A stretch of DNA of 64,000 nucleotides from an uncultured Prevotellaceae bacterium (GCA_900316685.1 ONDS01000009.1:62001-126000), one strand, 5' to 3'. Shown: positions 26,073 through 34,942, counted from the stretch's first letter. A program made the numbers and translations. Notes: generated by a model from the letters alone, not told the origin.

Positions 26073-28790
26073 ATGAAAAAATCATCGCTCCTATCTCTTC
26101 TTTTAGTGACCTTGGCGACTTGTCTAAAGGCACAGAATCCTTTCGTACAAACATGGTATACCAGCGACCCCGCACCGATGGTGCACGATGGCACCCTTTA
26201 TGTGTATACCGGCCACGACGAGGATGGCGCCGATTTCTTCTGGATGCAGGAATGGCGCATCTACTCCACCCGCGACATGGTGAACTGGACCGACCACGGG
26301 TCGCCCCTGGCCTTAGAGAGTTTCTCCTGGGCCGACGACCGCGCCTGGGCCAGCCAGTGCATTGAGCGCGACGGCCATTTCTTCTGGTATATCTGCGCCC
26401 ACTCCAAATTGTCGAACGGCATGGCTATCGGTGTGGCCGTGGGCGACAGTCCTACCGGCCCGTTCCACGATGCCCTGGGCAAGCCCCTCTTTGAGAATGG
26501 CAGCTGGGACCATATCGACCCCACCGTGTTCATCGACGACGATGGGCAGGCATGGCTCATGTGGGGCAATCCGCAGGTGTATTACCTCAAACTCAACCGC
26601 GACATGATATCCTACGAGGGCGAGGTGGGCAAGTTGCCCATGACCGAAGAAGCTTTCGGCTCACCCATCATGAACGAGCGAGTGGAAGGCAAGCAATACA
26701 AGGACAGCTATGTGGAAGGCCCGTGGCTGACCAAGCACAACGGCAAATACCAACTGCTCTATGCAGCAGGCGGCATACCCGAGCATATCTCCTACAGCAC
26801 TGCGCCCTCCCCCACCGGTCCGTGGACCTACGCTGGTCAGATCATGCCATTGGCTGAGACGGGCTCGTTCACCAACCACTGTGGCGTGGCAGACTATCAA
26901 GGGCATAGCTATTTCTTCTATCACACCGGCAAACTGCCCGGTGGCGGCGGTTTCGGCAGGAGCGTGGCCGTGGAGGAATTCAAGTACAACGCCGACGGAT
27001 CCTTCCCCGTCATCCAGCCCACCGACGGAGGGGTGAAGCCTTTGGCCTCCTTCTCGCCCTACCGCCGTGTGGAAGCCGAGACCATGGCCTTCTCTCACGG
27101 TGTGAAGACCGAGCAGAACCATGAGGTGGGTGTCTACGTGAGTGACATCCATAACGGCGACTACATCAAATTGCAATCCGTAGACTTCGGCCATCGCGTG
27201 CCACGCACCTTCACCGCCCGTGTGGCGAGTGGTCTGCGCGGCGGTGCCATCGAACTGCATATCGACAGCCTCGGCGGGCAAGAACTGGTGCGTCTCGACG
27301 TGCCTGCCACCGGCGGTTGGGAAGCCTGGCAAACGCTGACTGCCGACCTGACCTCCATCGCCACGGGCACCCACGACCTCTACATCGTGTTCTCGGGCCG
27401 AAAGGGTCCCAAGCTGTTCAACTTCGACTGGTGGGAGATAAGAGGCTTGGAACAATGCAACATGCCGTTGTTCCAAACCAAGTACACCGCCGACCCTTCG
27501 CCTCTACTGGTGGGCGACACCCTGTTCCTCTACACTTCGCACGATGCCTCGCCTGAGGATATACCCGACCCCAACGAGAAGAGTTCGGCGGGATTCTTCA
27601 TGTACGACTGGCTGCTCTGGTCCACTACCGATATGGTGAACTGGACCGAACATGGTGCCGTGGCATCGCTCAAGGATTTTTCCTGGCGCAGTCGTGAAAA
27701 CGGCGCCTGGGCCATCCAGTGTGTGGAGCGGAATGGCAAGTACTACCTCTATGCACCCCTCCATGGCCATGGCATCGGTGTGTTGGTGGCCGACTCGCCT
27801 TACGGACCGTTCCACGACCCGTTAGGTAAGCCTCTGGTGTGGCAGAAAGAACACTGGGACGACATCGACCCGACGGTGTTCGTTGACGACGATGGGCAGG
27901 CCTATATGTACTGGGGAAATCCCAACGTCTACTACGTACGCCTCAACGACGACATGATATCGGTGAAGGGCGACATCGTGAAACTCGACTATCCCATCGA
28001 CCATTACCAGGAGGGTCCTTGGTTCTACAAGCGCGGGGGCAAGTATTACCTGGGCTATGCCACCACCTGCTGCCCCGAAGCCTTGGGCTACGCCATGAGC
28101 GACAGTCCCACCGGTCCGTGGAAGAGCAAAGGATATATCATGCGCCCCACCCAGCGCGACCGCGGCAATCATCCCGGCATCGTCGACTACAAGGGTCGTT
28201 CCTATATCTTCGGACAAAACTACGACCTGATGCACCTGGAGACATTCATTCACCATGAGCGCCGCTCCGTGTCGGCCACAGAAATCACCTACCAGCCCGA
28301 CGGCACCATCGCCGAAGTGCCCTATTGGCTCGACCAGCAACCCATCAAGCAACTGCAATGGCTCAACCCCTACCGCCGTGTGGAGGCAGAGACCATGGCA
28401 TGGGGCTTCGGTCTGAAATCAGCCAAGATGGGTATTCCCAACACGGGTGTGGTGGCCGACATGCCCGCGTCCACAGGTTATAAGAACATGTATGTGACCG
28501 ATATCGACAATGGCGAATATATCCGTCTGCGCGGTGTCGACTTCGGAGGCAAGGGTGCCCGCCAGTTCCAAATCACCGCTGCCGCCCAAGGGGCATGCAC
28601 CATCACCCTGCACCTCGATGCCATCGACGGCCCCACAATAGGAACGGTCACCCTCTCCTCCACCGGTTCGCTGGAAAAATACCGCACCTTCTCCGGCAAG
28701 GTGAAAGATTGCAAGGGCATTCACGACCTCTACATCACTTTCGACAAAGTGCAGGGCGACACCCGCCTGGATTGGTGGCAGTTTAAATAA
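26073..28790 (+). CDS. Tandem GH43-CBM6 glycoside hydrolase
   Basis: 905 aa with a signal peptide ('MKKSSLLSLLLVTLATCLKAQ'). Two GH43 five-bladed propellers alternate with two CBM6-like beta-sandwiches: GH43 at about 25-310, CBM6 at 325-455, GH43 at 465-745, CBM6 at 765-905. The catalytic-base region appears twice ('DPAPMVHDGTLYVYTGHDED', 'DPSPLLVGDTLFLYTSHD'), as do 'DPTVFIDDDGQAWLMWGNP' / 'DPTVFVDDDGQAYMYWGNP' and an 'EGPW' acid-region glutamate. GH43 enzymes act on arabinoxylan, arabinan or xylo-oligosaccharides, and CBM6 binds xylan or beta-glucan. An esterase gene follows, which fits hemicellulose breakdown. There is no SusC/SusD pair next to it. Confidence 0.88.
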   Translation: MKKSSLLSLLLVTLATCLKAQNPFVQTWYTSDPAPMVHDGTLYVYTGHDEDGADFFWMQEWRIYSTRDMVNWTDHGSPLALESFSWADDRAWASQCIERDGHFFWYICAHSKLSNGMAIGVAVGDSPTGPFHDALGKPLFENGSWDHIDPTVFIDDDGQAWLMWGNPQVYYLKLNRDMISYEGEVGKLPMTEEAFGSPIMNERVEGKQYKDSYVEGPWLTKHNGKYQLLYAAGGIPEHISYSTAPSPTGPWTYAGQIMPLAETGSFTNHCGVADYQGHSYFFYHTGKLPGGGGFGRSVAVEEFKYNADGSFPVIQPTDGGVKPLASFSPYRRVEAETMAFSHGVKTEQNHEVGVYVSDIHNGDYIKLQSVDFGHRVPRTFTARVASGLRGGAIELHIDSLGGQELVRLDVPATGGWEAWQTLTADLTSIATGTHDLYIVFSGRKGPKLFNFDWWEIRGLEQCNMPLFQTKYTADPSPLLVGDTLFLYTSHDASPEDIPDPNEKSSAGFFMYDWLLWSTTDMVNWTEHGAVASLKDFSWRSRENGAWAIQCVERNGKYYLYAPLHGHGIGVLVADSPYGPFHDPLGKPLVWQKEHWDDIDPTVFVDDDGQAYMYWGNPNVYYVRLNDDMISVKGDIVKLDYPIDHYQEGPWFYKRGGKYYLGYATTCCPEALGYAMSDSPTGPWKSKGYIMRPTQRDRGNHPGIVDYKGRSYIFGQNYDLMHLETFIHHERRSVSATEITYQPDGTIAEVPYWLDQQPIKQLQWLNPYRRVEAETMAWGFGLKSAKMGIPNTGVVADMPASTGYKNMYVTDIDNGEYIRLRGVDFGGKGARQFQITAAAQGACTITLHLDAIDGPTIGTVTLSSTGSLEKYRTFSGKVKDCKGIHDLYITFDKVQGDTRLDWWQFK

Positions 28791-28818
28791 GGTCGGATAT
28801 GACGATTTGAAGGAATAT

Positions 28819-28860
28819 CGTTATAACGGATTATCGTTATAACGGAATAACGATATAACG
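28819..28860. promoter_or_regulatory. Three palindromic operator-like repeats, 16-bp period
   Basis: CGTTATAACG occurs at 28819-28828 and 28835-28844, and the variant CGATATAACG at 28851-28860; each starts 16 bp after the last. CGTTATAACG is a perfect palindrome. The array lies between the GH43 stop and the esterase ATG (28895) and may bind a regulator, or fold in the mRNA between the two genes. Confidence 0.5.
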
Positions 28861-28894
28861 AAAAAAGAATCAAAAAAAACTAACAAAAAAAACG

Positions 28895-29833
28895 ATGAAA
28901 AGACTATTCATTTTCTGCATGCTCTGCTGTACGCTGTCGTTACATGCACAATTTCCAGGATTCCCTGGATTCGGCCAACCTGGCGTTGAGCCAACGTGGA
29001 AAGACATCAATTATGCCGGCGACGACATGGAGGCTCACAGGATGGACATCTACCTACCATCCACCAATCAAGACAGTTACAAAGTGGTCGTGGCCATCTA
29101 CGGCAGTGCGTGGTTTGCCAACAACATGAAGGGCATGACCTTTATGTCTTTAGGCAAGCCTTTGGTGGATGCAGGGTTCGCCGTGGTTTGCATCAACCAC
29201 CGAAGCAGCGGCGATGCCCCCTACCCTGCCCAGATACAAGATGTGAAAGGAGCTATCCGCTACATACGCGCCCATGCTGCAGACTATAAGTTGGATACTT
29301 CGTTTATCGGCATTACAGGCTTTTCGTCGGGTGGTCACCTCGCTTCCATGGCCGGTGTGACCAATGGGTTGAAAAGTCGCACCGTAGGTAGCACGACCAT
29401 CGACATTGAAGGAGAGGTGGGAGGCAACCTACAGATGAGCAGCGATGTGGATGCCGTGGTCGACTGGTTCGGTCCTGTTGACATGTCACGTATGCACGAA
29501 TGCCAGACCGTGAACGACGACAAGTCGCCGGAGGCGGCACTCATCGGCGGCGCTCCCGCCGACCATCCTGACATGGTGGCGCTCATCAGCCCTATCACCT
29601 ATATCCAAAAAGAAGGACCACGTTTCCTCGTGTTCCACGGTGAGGCTGACAATGTGGTTCCACATTGCCAAGGTGTGTTTTTCTCTGAAGAATTGCGTAA
29701 GGCAGGTAGGTTGGAAGATTTCGTGAGCGTTGCCGAAGGCCAACATGGTCCCGTCACCTTCAACGAGCAGACGTTCAAGCGGATGGTCGACTTTTTCGTG
29801 AGCGCCGCTTCTCGTCGTAATACTCCGCAGTAG
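28895..29833 (+). CDS. Secreted alpha/beta hydrolase (esterase, BD-FAE/acetyl-xylan-esterase-like)
   Basis: 312 aa with a signal peptide ('MKRLFIFCMLCCTLSLHAQ'). The nucleophile elbow is 'GFSSGGHLAS' (Ser near 150); the catalytic Asp is probably in 'FHGEADNVVP' and the His in 'EGQHGPVTF'. The oxyanion region 'AIYGSAWFANN' replaces the usual HGGxW. The family contains feruloyl and acetyl-xylan esterases, and its place after a tandem GH43 enzyme fits side-chain removal from xylan. The 3' end overlaps the convergent sstT by 59 bp. Confidence 0.82.
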   Translation: MKRLFIFCMLCCTLSLHAQFPGFPGFGQPGVEPTWKDINYAGDDMEAHRMDIYLPSTNQDSYKVVVAIYGSAWFANNMKGMTFMSLGKPLVDAGFAVVCINHRSSGDAPYPAQIQDVKGAIRYIRAHAADYKLDTSFIGITGFSSGGHLASMAGVTNGLKSRTVGSTTIDIEGEVGGNLQMSSDVDAVVDWFGPVDMSRMHECQTVNDDKSPEAALIGGAPADHPDMVALISPITYIQKEGPRFLVFHGEADNVVPHCQGVFFSEELRKAGRLEDFVSVAEGQHGPVTFNEQTFKRMVDFFVSAASRRNTPQ

Positions 29834-31028
29834 CCGTAAAGAACGCATCGCCGCTGGAGTTGAGCGCCGTCTCAACGGAATCCTGCACCACACCAATGAC
29901 AAAGCCGATGGCCACCGCCTGCATGGCCACATCATTGCTGATACCGAAGAAAGAGCAGGCCATGGGGATAAGCAGCAGCGATCCACCCGCCACGCCCGAG
30001 GCACCACAAGCACCGAAAGTGGCAACCACACACAACAGCAAAGCAGAGAGGAAGGTCACCTCCATTCCCAAGGTATGCGCCACGGCCATCGTCATGACGG
30101 TGATGGTGACTGCGGCTCCATCCATATTGATGGTGGCTCCTAAAGGTATGCTCACCGAATAGAAATCAGGGTCAAGCCCGAGCTGTTTACACAGGTTCAT
30201 GTTGATGGGGATGTTGGCAGCCGAGGAACGAGTAAAGAAAGCGTTCAGCCCGCTCTCCTTTAGACAGGTGAAGAGCAAGGGATAAGGATTGCGCCTAAGC
30301 AGGAGAAAAGCCAGCAAGGGATTGCTCACCAAAGCATTGAACAGCATACATCCCACGAGCACCAGGATAAGGTTTCCGTAGGTGGAGAACACCTCGATGC
30401 CCCCTTCGGCTACCGAGCCGAACACCAATCCCAAGATACCAAAGGGCGCGAACTGTATGATCCACCGCACCACCAACGACACCACTTCGGCGAAGTCGTC
30501 GACCACGCGTATCGTGTTCTCGCCCGCTTTCCATTTCAGCGCCACACCGAAGATGATGGACCAGAACAAGATACCGATGTAATTGGCGTTGACCACCGCC
30601 GACATGGGGTTGTCCACCATGTGGGAGAGCAGGTGTGTGAACACATCTGACAGCCCCACCGGCCCCTCGCCCGTTTCCGTCATGGCGGTCTCCCCCCCAA
30701 GAGTCAAGGTTACGGGGAAGAGGAAACTGCCCACCACCGCCACCAAGGCAGCGATGAAGGAACTCGACAGATACAGCAATATCATCGAGCGGAAACGTGG
30801 TCCCAGACCTGTCCGGGCCTTGGCTATGGATGCCATCACCAAGATGAACACCAGCACCGGAGCTATAGCCTTCAGGGCGGAGACGAACACCTTACCCAGG
30901 ATTGCGATGCCCGTGAGTTGAGGCACCGTCAGTGCGAGGATGGTACCGATGACCAGTCCGATGAAAATCCGGAGCATCAGACTCATACCCGTCCATTTCC
31001 TCAATGCTTTCTTGATAAATGTTTTCAT
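29775..31028 (-). CDS. sstT: Serine/threonine:Na+ symporter
   Basis: 417 aa from the ATG at 31026-31028; a TTG six bases upstream is less likely. A dicarboxylate/amino acid:cation symporter (DAACS) with about eight membrane helices and the hairpin motifs 'FFTRSSAANIPINMNLCKQL' and 'SIPLGATINMDGAAVTITVM'. SstT imports serine and threonine with sodium. The C-terminus runs on to 'YYDEKRRSRKSRP' and overlaps the 3' end of the convergent esterase gene, so both mRNAs share complementary ends. Confidence 0.93.
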   Translation of the reverse strand: MKTFIKKALRKWTGMSLMLRIFIGLVIGTILALTVPQLTGIAILGKVFVSALKAIAPVLVFILVMASIAKARTGLGPRFRSMILLYLSSSFIAALVAVVGSFLFPVTLTLGGETAMTETGEGPVGLSDVFTHLLSHMVDNPMSAVVNANYIGILFWSIIFGVALKWKAGENTIRVVDDFAEVVSLVVRWIIQFAPFGILGLVFGSVAEGGIEVFSTYGNLILVLVGCMLFNALVSNPLLAFLLLRRNPYPLLFTCLKESGLNAFFTRSSAANIPINMNLCKQLGLDPDFYSVSIPLGATINMDGAAVTITVMTMAVAHTLGMEVTFLSALLLCVVATFGACGASGVAGGSLLLIPMACSFFGISNDVAMQAVAIGFVIGVVQDSVETALNSSGDAFFTATAEYYDEKRRSRKSRPSA

Positions 31029-31048
31029 GGGCAATCATTAAAGTGAAA

Positions 31049-31083
31049 AGCGAGAAGGAGATGTTTGCCATCTCCTTCTCGCT
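31049..31083 (-). terminator. Terminator of the LysM/GrpE-like operon
   Basis: AGCGAGAAGGAGATG (31049-31063) pairs perfectly with CATCTCCTTCTCGCT (31069-31083) around a 5-base loop, followed on the minus strand by a T-rich stretch. It separates the GrpE-like gene from sstT. Confidence 0.85.
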
Positions 31084-31101
31084 GATTTCTTGTTCAAACG
31101 G

Positions 31102-31548
31102 TCATCGATAGACCACGACATCGGCCAGTCGGAGCACACGGTCGCCGCGGATATAGCCCTCTTTCTTGATGCTGACAATGGCACCCGATTTCTGCGAGCT
31201 ATCCCTCTCCGTGCCTACGACATTGCAGAAACGCTCGTCGTACATATTGTCGGGGAAGTCGATTCTTTTGACCCCATGCCTTTCGAGCACGGCGATGGTC
31301 TTGGTCTTCGCCGCCAACAGGCGTGTGATGGCTTTCGTGGATATTTGACTCTGGTCGAGTCCTCTTTCCTTGATGGCATTCTCCGCCCACTCGAAGGTGT
31401 CGAGCACCTCGATAAAGTCGGAAAGCACCTCGTTGATCTTGTCTTCGTTTTGTTTGGCCTGCTTCTCATTGCGATGGATAAGCGCCAAGTTCTCATTTTG
31501 CAACTTGGCCACCAGGCCTGCTATCTCGTTGATTGTACTGATTCCCAT
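31102..31548 (-). CDS. GrpE-like nucleotide exchange factor
   Basis: 148 aa. A helical N-terminus (coiled coil, about 5-60) is followed by the GrpE beta domain: 'AVLERHGVKRIDFPDN', 'DERFCNVVGTER' and 'EGYIRGDRVLRLADVVV' match the GrpE signature near the C-terminus. It is shorter than housekeeping GrpE and is not next to dnaJ or dnaK. It sits 17 bp after a zinc-ribbon/LysM gene, so it may be a paralogue with a special client. A GrpE role with another Hsp70 is inferred from the fold. Confidence 0.75.
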   Translation of the reverse strand: MGISTINEIAGLVAKLQNENLALIHRNEKQAKQNEDKINEVLSDFIEVLDTFEWAENAIKERGLDQSQISTKAITRLLAAKTKTIAVLERHGVKRIDFPDNMYDERFCNVVGTERDSSQKSGAIVSIKKEGYIRGDRVLRLADVVVYR

Positions 31549-31565
31549 AAGATGATAGGTTTGTA

Positions 31566-32186
31566 TTATGGTTCGTAAACGATAAGAGAGTCGCCCACGG
31601 TCAGGCTGCTCGATTTCTTCCCGGCATTGAGTTTGGCTATCTCATCGATATGGCTTGCATTGCCATAAAGCTTTTGGCTGATCCTGGAAAAGTTGTCGCC
31701 CTTCTGGATGACGTAATACTTCTTACCTTTGGGAGCGGCGGGAGCCTGCGCTGTCTGGGAGGCAGACGCGTCGGTCTGTGTGGCCGATGACTGTGTGGCA
31801 GTAGCCGGAGCGGGCACCTGTGCCTTGGCATCCTCGGAGCCCGGCGTCACAGGAGCCTTGAGCGACGGGTTGAGTTGTCTTTGCAGGTCGATGACATTCT
31901 CCTGCAGTCCCTTGATGGAGTCGCGCAGTTGCGCCACCATCTTGTTTTCGCCCGCCTTGCCTCCACCTGACGCACTGAGCAGTGCGAAGAGCACAGCGGC
32001 TATGATGGCTATGATGGCTATGGGCTTCCAAATATTTCTTTTTGCCACTTGCTCTTCACGTAAGTCGTTGAGCAATTGGTATATTTTCAGGTCGCTCCCG
32101 CAATTAGGGCACTTGGGATCTTTCTCGTCGGCCAGGTTTTCTATATCGGCTTTGCCACATACGGGACAATTGAAATGTTGTATCAT
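31566..32186 (-). CDS. Zinc-ribbon, membrane, LysM-domain protein
   Basis: 206 aa. The N-terminus holds a zinc ribbon (CPVC near 7-10 and CPNC near 26-29), then a transmembrane helix at about 55-70 ('PIAIIAIIAAVLFALL'), a low-complexity Ala/Pro/Thr linker and a LysM domain at about 155-205 ('KYYVIQKGDNFSRISQKLYG'). This predicts a cytosolic ribbon and a periplasmic peptidoglycan-binding end. It is the first gene of a two-gene operon with the GrpE-like gene; the promoter is the minus-strand TAACTTTG at 32261-32268. Confidence 0.8.
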   Translation of the reverse strand: MIQHFNCPVCGKADIENLADEKDPKCPNCGSDLKIYQLLNDLREEQVAKRNIWKPIAIIAIIAAVLFALLSASGGGKAGENKMVAQLRDSIKGLQENVIDLQRQLNPSLKAPVTPGSEDAKAQVPAPATATQSSATQTDASASQTAQAPAAPKGKKYYVIQKGDNFSRISQKLYGNASHIDEIAKLNAGKKSSSLTVGDSLIVYEP

Positions 32187-32260
32187 AAAGATTTACCTAT
32201 TTTATACACATTATGCAGCCCCGCAAACGGCTTGCGTGGCTACTCCTTCTTTTACCGCTG

Positions 32261-32268
32261 CAAAGTTA
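32261..32268 (-). promoter_or_regulatory. -7 element of the LysM/GrpE-like operon
   Basis: The minus strand reads TAACTTTG, about 75 bp before the ATG at 32186. Confidence 0.6.
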
Positions 32269-32332
32269 ATAAAAAATCCTTACGCTGATAAATATTTTTT
32301 TGAATAATATGAAAAAAGAAAGAAATAATTAG

Positions 32333-32392
32333 TACATTTGCACCTACAAACCGCCGTGAGCCCTTATTTGTGGCATTTAGCAAACAGGCGGT
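32333..32392 (+). promoter_or_regulatory. Promoter and hairpin leader of the SPFH gene
   Basis: TACATTTG (32333-32340) fits TAnnTTTG. The roughly 95-base leader can fold with ACCGCC near 32350 pairing to GGCGGT near 32392 and an inner TTTG/CAAA. It may be only an mRNA-stabilising hairpin. Confidence 0.45.
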
Positions 32393-32439
32393 ACATTGAA
32401 GAAACTTAATAAAAAACCAATAACTAAAAGAACAACATT

Positions 32440-33831
32440 ATGGGATTATTCCGTAACCCGAACGAATCAGCCTATCAAGGCGGCAAGAAGCACATTCTTG
32501 AGTCGTTGAAGAACACCTCTCCAGCCAACGTGCTCATTTGGAAGCAGCCTGAAGAGGATTTCAACACCCACTCCGTATTGACCGTCAACCCCGGCGAGGA
32601 AGCCATCTTCGTGAAGAACGGCGAGGTGGTGGCCGTATTCCAGAATGGCCGCCATGTGCTGAAGACCGAGAATTATGTTTTCCTCTCTCGCCTGCGCAAT
32701 ATGCTCAGTGGCGGTATCAGCACCTTCAACTGCTTTGTTTACTTCGTGCGCAAGGCCACCACGATGGAATTGCTGTGGGGCACCGCCTCACCCATCCAGT
32801 TGCGCGACCCTGTGCAGCAGATAGCCACCAGCATCAAGGCCCGTGGCAGTTACAAGGTGAAGATCGACGACAGCGTGAAATTCCTAACCACCCTGATGGG
32901 TAGCAACGTTCAGAAATTTGAACCCAGCGATATAGAGCGCTACTTCAGCAATGAGTTCCAACAGAAGATCAAGTCGACCATCGCCAAAGGCCTGAAATCG
33001 CAGAAGGAGGAGTTGCTCGGTGTGTGTGCCGAGATGGAAGAGTTTGCCACACAAATCACTCCCGCCATCCAAGAAATGTTTGCCGAGTACGGCATCGGCC
33101 TGGCGCAGTTCACCATATCGGCGATGGATATACCCGAGGACGACCCCAACCGCCAATTGCTGGAGCAGAGCTACGCCAAGCGTCGCGAATACGACATCAT
33201 GGGCCAGGAATACCGCACCATCAAGGGCATGGACATCATGGCCGACATGGCTCATGGCATCAGCAACCAGAGCGGCGACAGTGCCGTCGGTTCGATGATG
33301 GGTGTAGGCATGGGGCTGAGTATGGGTATGGCCACCGGCGGTGCCTTCGGTCAGATGGCGCAGAACGCGTTCCAAGGTGTGCAAGGACAGCCGCAAGGCT
33401 ACCAGCAGTATCCCCCACAACAAGGACAGCCCGGCTACCAACAGTATCCGCCGCAACAAGGTCAGCCGCAGGGTTACCAGCAGTATCCGCCACAACAGGG
33501 ACAGCCGCAGGGCTACCAGCAGTATCCACCACAACAGGGACAGCCACAGGGTTACCAGCAGTATCCCCCGCAGCAAGGACAGCCGCAGGGCTATCAGCAG
33601 TATCCGCTGCAGGGACAACAAGGCTATCAGCAATATCCGCCGCAGGGTCAGCAGGGACAGCCCGGCCAGCAGGGACAACCCCAGCAGCCTGTTCAGCCCC
33701 AGGCACCCCAAGCCGCCGCTGAAGACCCCATGACCCGTTTGTCCAAGCTCAAGCAGTTGTTGGATGCCGGACTGATCCAGCAAAGCGAATACGATGCCGT
33801 AAAGAACGAAATATTGAGTAATTTAAGATAA
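32440..33831 (+). CDS. SPFH-domain protein with PQQGQPQGYQQYP repeats and SHOCT tail
   Basis: 463 aa, no signal peptide. An SPFH (band 7-like, 'virion core protein'/YdjI type) domain covers about 25-270 ('SVLTVNPGEEAIFVKNGEVV', 'ARGSYKVKIDDSVKFL'). A Gly/Met-rich stretch and seven Gln/Pro/Gly/Tyr repeats (about 316-402) follow, then a C-terminal SHOCT motif ('MTRLSKLKQLLDAGLIQQSE'). SPFH proteins oligomerise into rings or cages; SHOCT is a short oligomerisation motif. The next gene, a zinc-ribbon membrane protein, starts 3 bp after the stop, so the two probably act together. Confidence 0.85.
   Translation: MGLFRNPNESAYQGGKKHILESLKNTSPANVLIWKQPEEDFNTHSVLTVNPGEEAIFVKNGEVVAVFQNGRHVLKTENYVFLSRLRNMLSGGISTFNCFVYFVRKATTMELLWGTASPIQLRDPVQQIATSIKARGSYKVKIDDSVKFLTTLMGSNVQKFEPSDIERYFSNEFQQKIKSTIAKGLKSQKEELLGVCAEMEEFATQITPAIQEMFAEYGIGLAQFTISAMDIPEDDPNRQLLEQSYAKRREYDIMGQEYRTIKGMDIMADMAHGISNQSGDSAVGSMMGVGMGLSMGMATGGAFGQMAQNAFQGVQGQPQGYQQYPPQQGQPGYQQYPPQQGQPQGYQQYPPQQGQPQGYQQYPPQQGQPQGYQQYPPQQGQPQGYQQYPLQGQQGYQQYPPQGQQGQPGQQGQPQQPVQPQAPQAAAEDPMTRLSKLKQLLDAGLIQQSEYDAVKNEILSNLR
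33385..33645 (+). repeat. Coding tandem repeats, 39-bp unit with 33-36-bp variants
   Basis: Units start at 33385, 33424, 33460, 33499, 33538, 33577 and 33613 and encode GQPQGYQQYPPQQ-type peptides. The high nucleotide identity of the units suggests recent slippage or gene conversion and copy-number variation between strains. Confidence 0.9.
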
Positions 33832-33834
33832 GCC

Positions 33835-34893
33835 ATGGCAACAATTGAACTACAACAAGTAAGATGTCCCAATTGCGGGGCCAACATCAGTCAATTCAAC
33901 CGTTTCAAGCAGACGGTGGAATGCCCGTATTGCCACACAGTGCTACAGAATCCTGCAGCGATGGCCGTGCAGCGTAACATGCCCCAGCCCGAGAGCATCA
34001 TCCCCTTCCAGACACAGGATTATGATTTCGGCAAACAATTGCTGAATGCCCTCATCAAGCGCAACTACGTGCCGCGCGATATCTTCGACTACCTGAAGAC
34101 CGGCGATGTGATGAAAGCCTTCCTGCCCATGTACCTCTTCGAGGGTATGTACCAGGCCAACTGGAGCGGCAAGGTGACCGACCGATACCAGGAGAACGGC
34201 GAGAGCAAATCGCGTGAGCGCTTCGTCAACGGTGTGGCTGGAGGCAACTTCTCCTTCTTCTGTCTCGCCTACGAGGGCAATGACATCCCTCCTGAGTTAC
34301 AGGATTTCGCCCGAGTGATCTCCTTCCCCCAAAACGTGCAACGCTCCTATGACTTCAGTGTCCTGTCCAACGAGGGTGGCGACTTCATGACCATGGAAGC
34401 CAATGCCGAGAAAAACAGCCTCTGGCAACGCTACGGCAACCAGGAAGTACACAAACAGGCCGAGAGCGAAGTGAAACGTATCGCCGGCAACAATGTTCAC
34501 GACCTCAATTGGAGTGTCGCCCCACAATTGATGGGTCAGGGCCAATTGGTGCTCGTTCCCTTCTGGTTCATCTATTATTTCTATCGCGATACACAGTATC
34601 ACTTCATGATGGATGGTCTCGGCAGCAAGAACAAGCTGACCGCCCCCATGGACCAAGGCGAGAAAGACGAGGTGAACAAATACAACTGGTCGATGTGGGT
34701 GTCACTGGCCATTCTGCTGATAGGCATCATCCTCTTAGTGGCCAAGGTGAGCATCGGCTCCATAGTGGCCACAGTGGGAGGTATCGCCTCGCTGGCCACG
34801 ATCATTTTCTATTTCGTGCGCCGCGGCCAGATACTCAAGGCTTCGCGTGCTTTCCGCGACGAAGGAGCACAGCGGTTTATGCAACAACAGTGA
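33835..34893 (+). CDS. Zinc-ribbon membrane protein, SPFH partner
   Basis: 352 aa. The N-terminus has a rubredoxin-like zinc ribbon ('CPNCGANISQFNRFKQTVEC' with CPYC following, residues about 10-32). The middle resembles TFIIB-zinc-ribbon/YdjI-partner proteins ('FLPMYLFEGMYQANWSGKVT', 'LVPFWFIYYFY'). Two hydrophobic helices near the C-terminus (about 285-330) predict membrane anchoring. It follows the SPFH-SHOCT gene by 3 bp. Family members are encoded next to SPFH 'virion core' proteins in many bacteria; function unknown. Confidence 0.75.
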   Translation: MATIELQQVRCPNCGANISQFNRFKQTVECPYCHTVLQNPAAMAVQRNMPQPESIIPFQTQDYDFGKQLLNALIKRNYVPRDIFDYLKTGDVMKAFLPMYLFEGMYQANWSGKVTDRYQENGESKSRERFVNGVAGGNFSFFCLAYEGNDIPPELQDFARVISFPQNVQRSYDFSVLSNEGGDFMTMEANAEKNSLWQRYGNQEVHKQAESEVKRIAGNNVHDLNWSVAPQLMGQGQLVLVPFWFIYYFYRDTQYHFMMDGLGSKNKLTAPMDQGEKDEVNKYNWSMWVSLAILLIGIILLVAKVSIGSIVATVGGIASLATIIFYFVRRGQILKASRAFRDEGAQRFMQQQ

Positions 34894-34908
34894 TTTATCA
34901 TAATTCAG

Positions 34909-34942
34909 CGAGACGGACGCCATGTCACGGCGTACCGTCTCG
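34909..34942 (+). terminator. Terminator after the SPFH/zinc-ribbon pair
   Basis: GCGAGACGG (34909-34917) pairs with CCGTCTCGC (34934-34942), with an inner GCC/GGC pairing, followed by TTTTCCTTTT. It argues against starting the next gene at the ATG at 34922, which lies inside the hairpin. Confidence 0.75.

Noticed and set aside
33385..33645. Regular 36-39-bp repeats suggested a CRISPR array
   Set aside because: The units are contiguous, have no unique spacers and encode an in-frame Gln/Pro/Tyr repeat in the SPFH protein.
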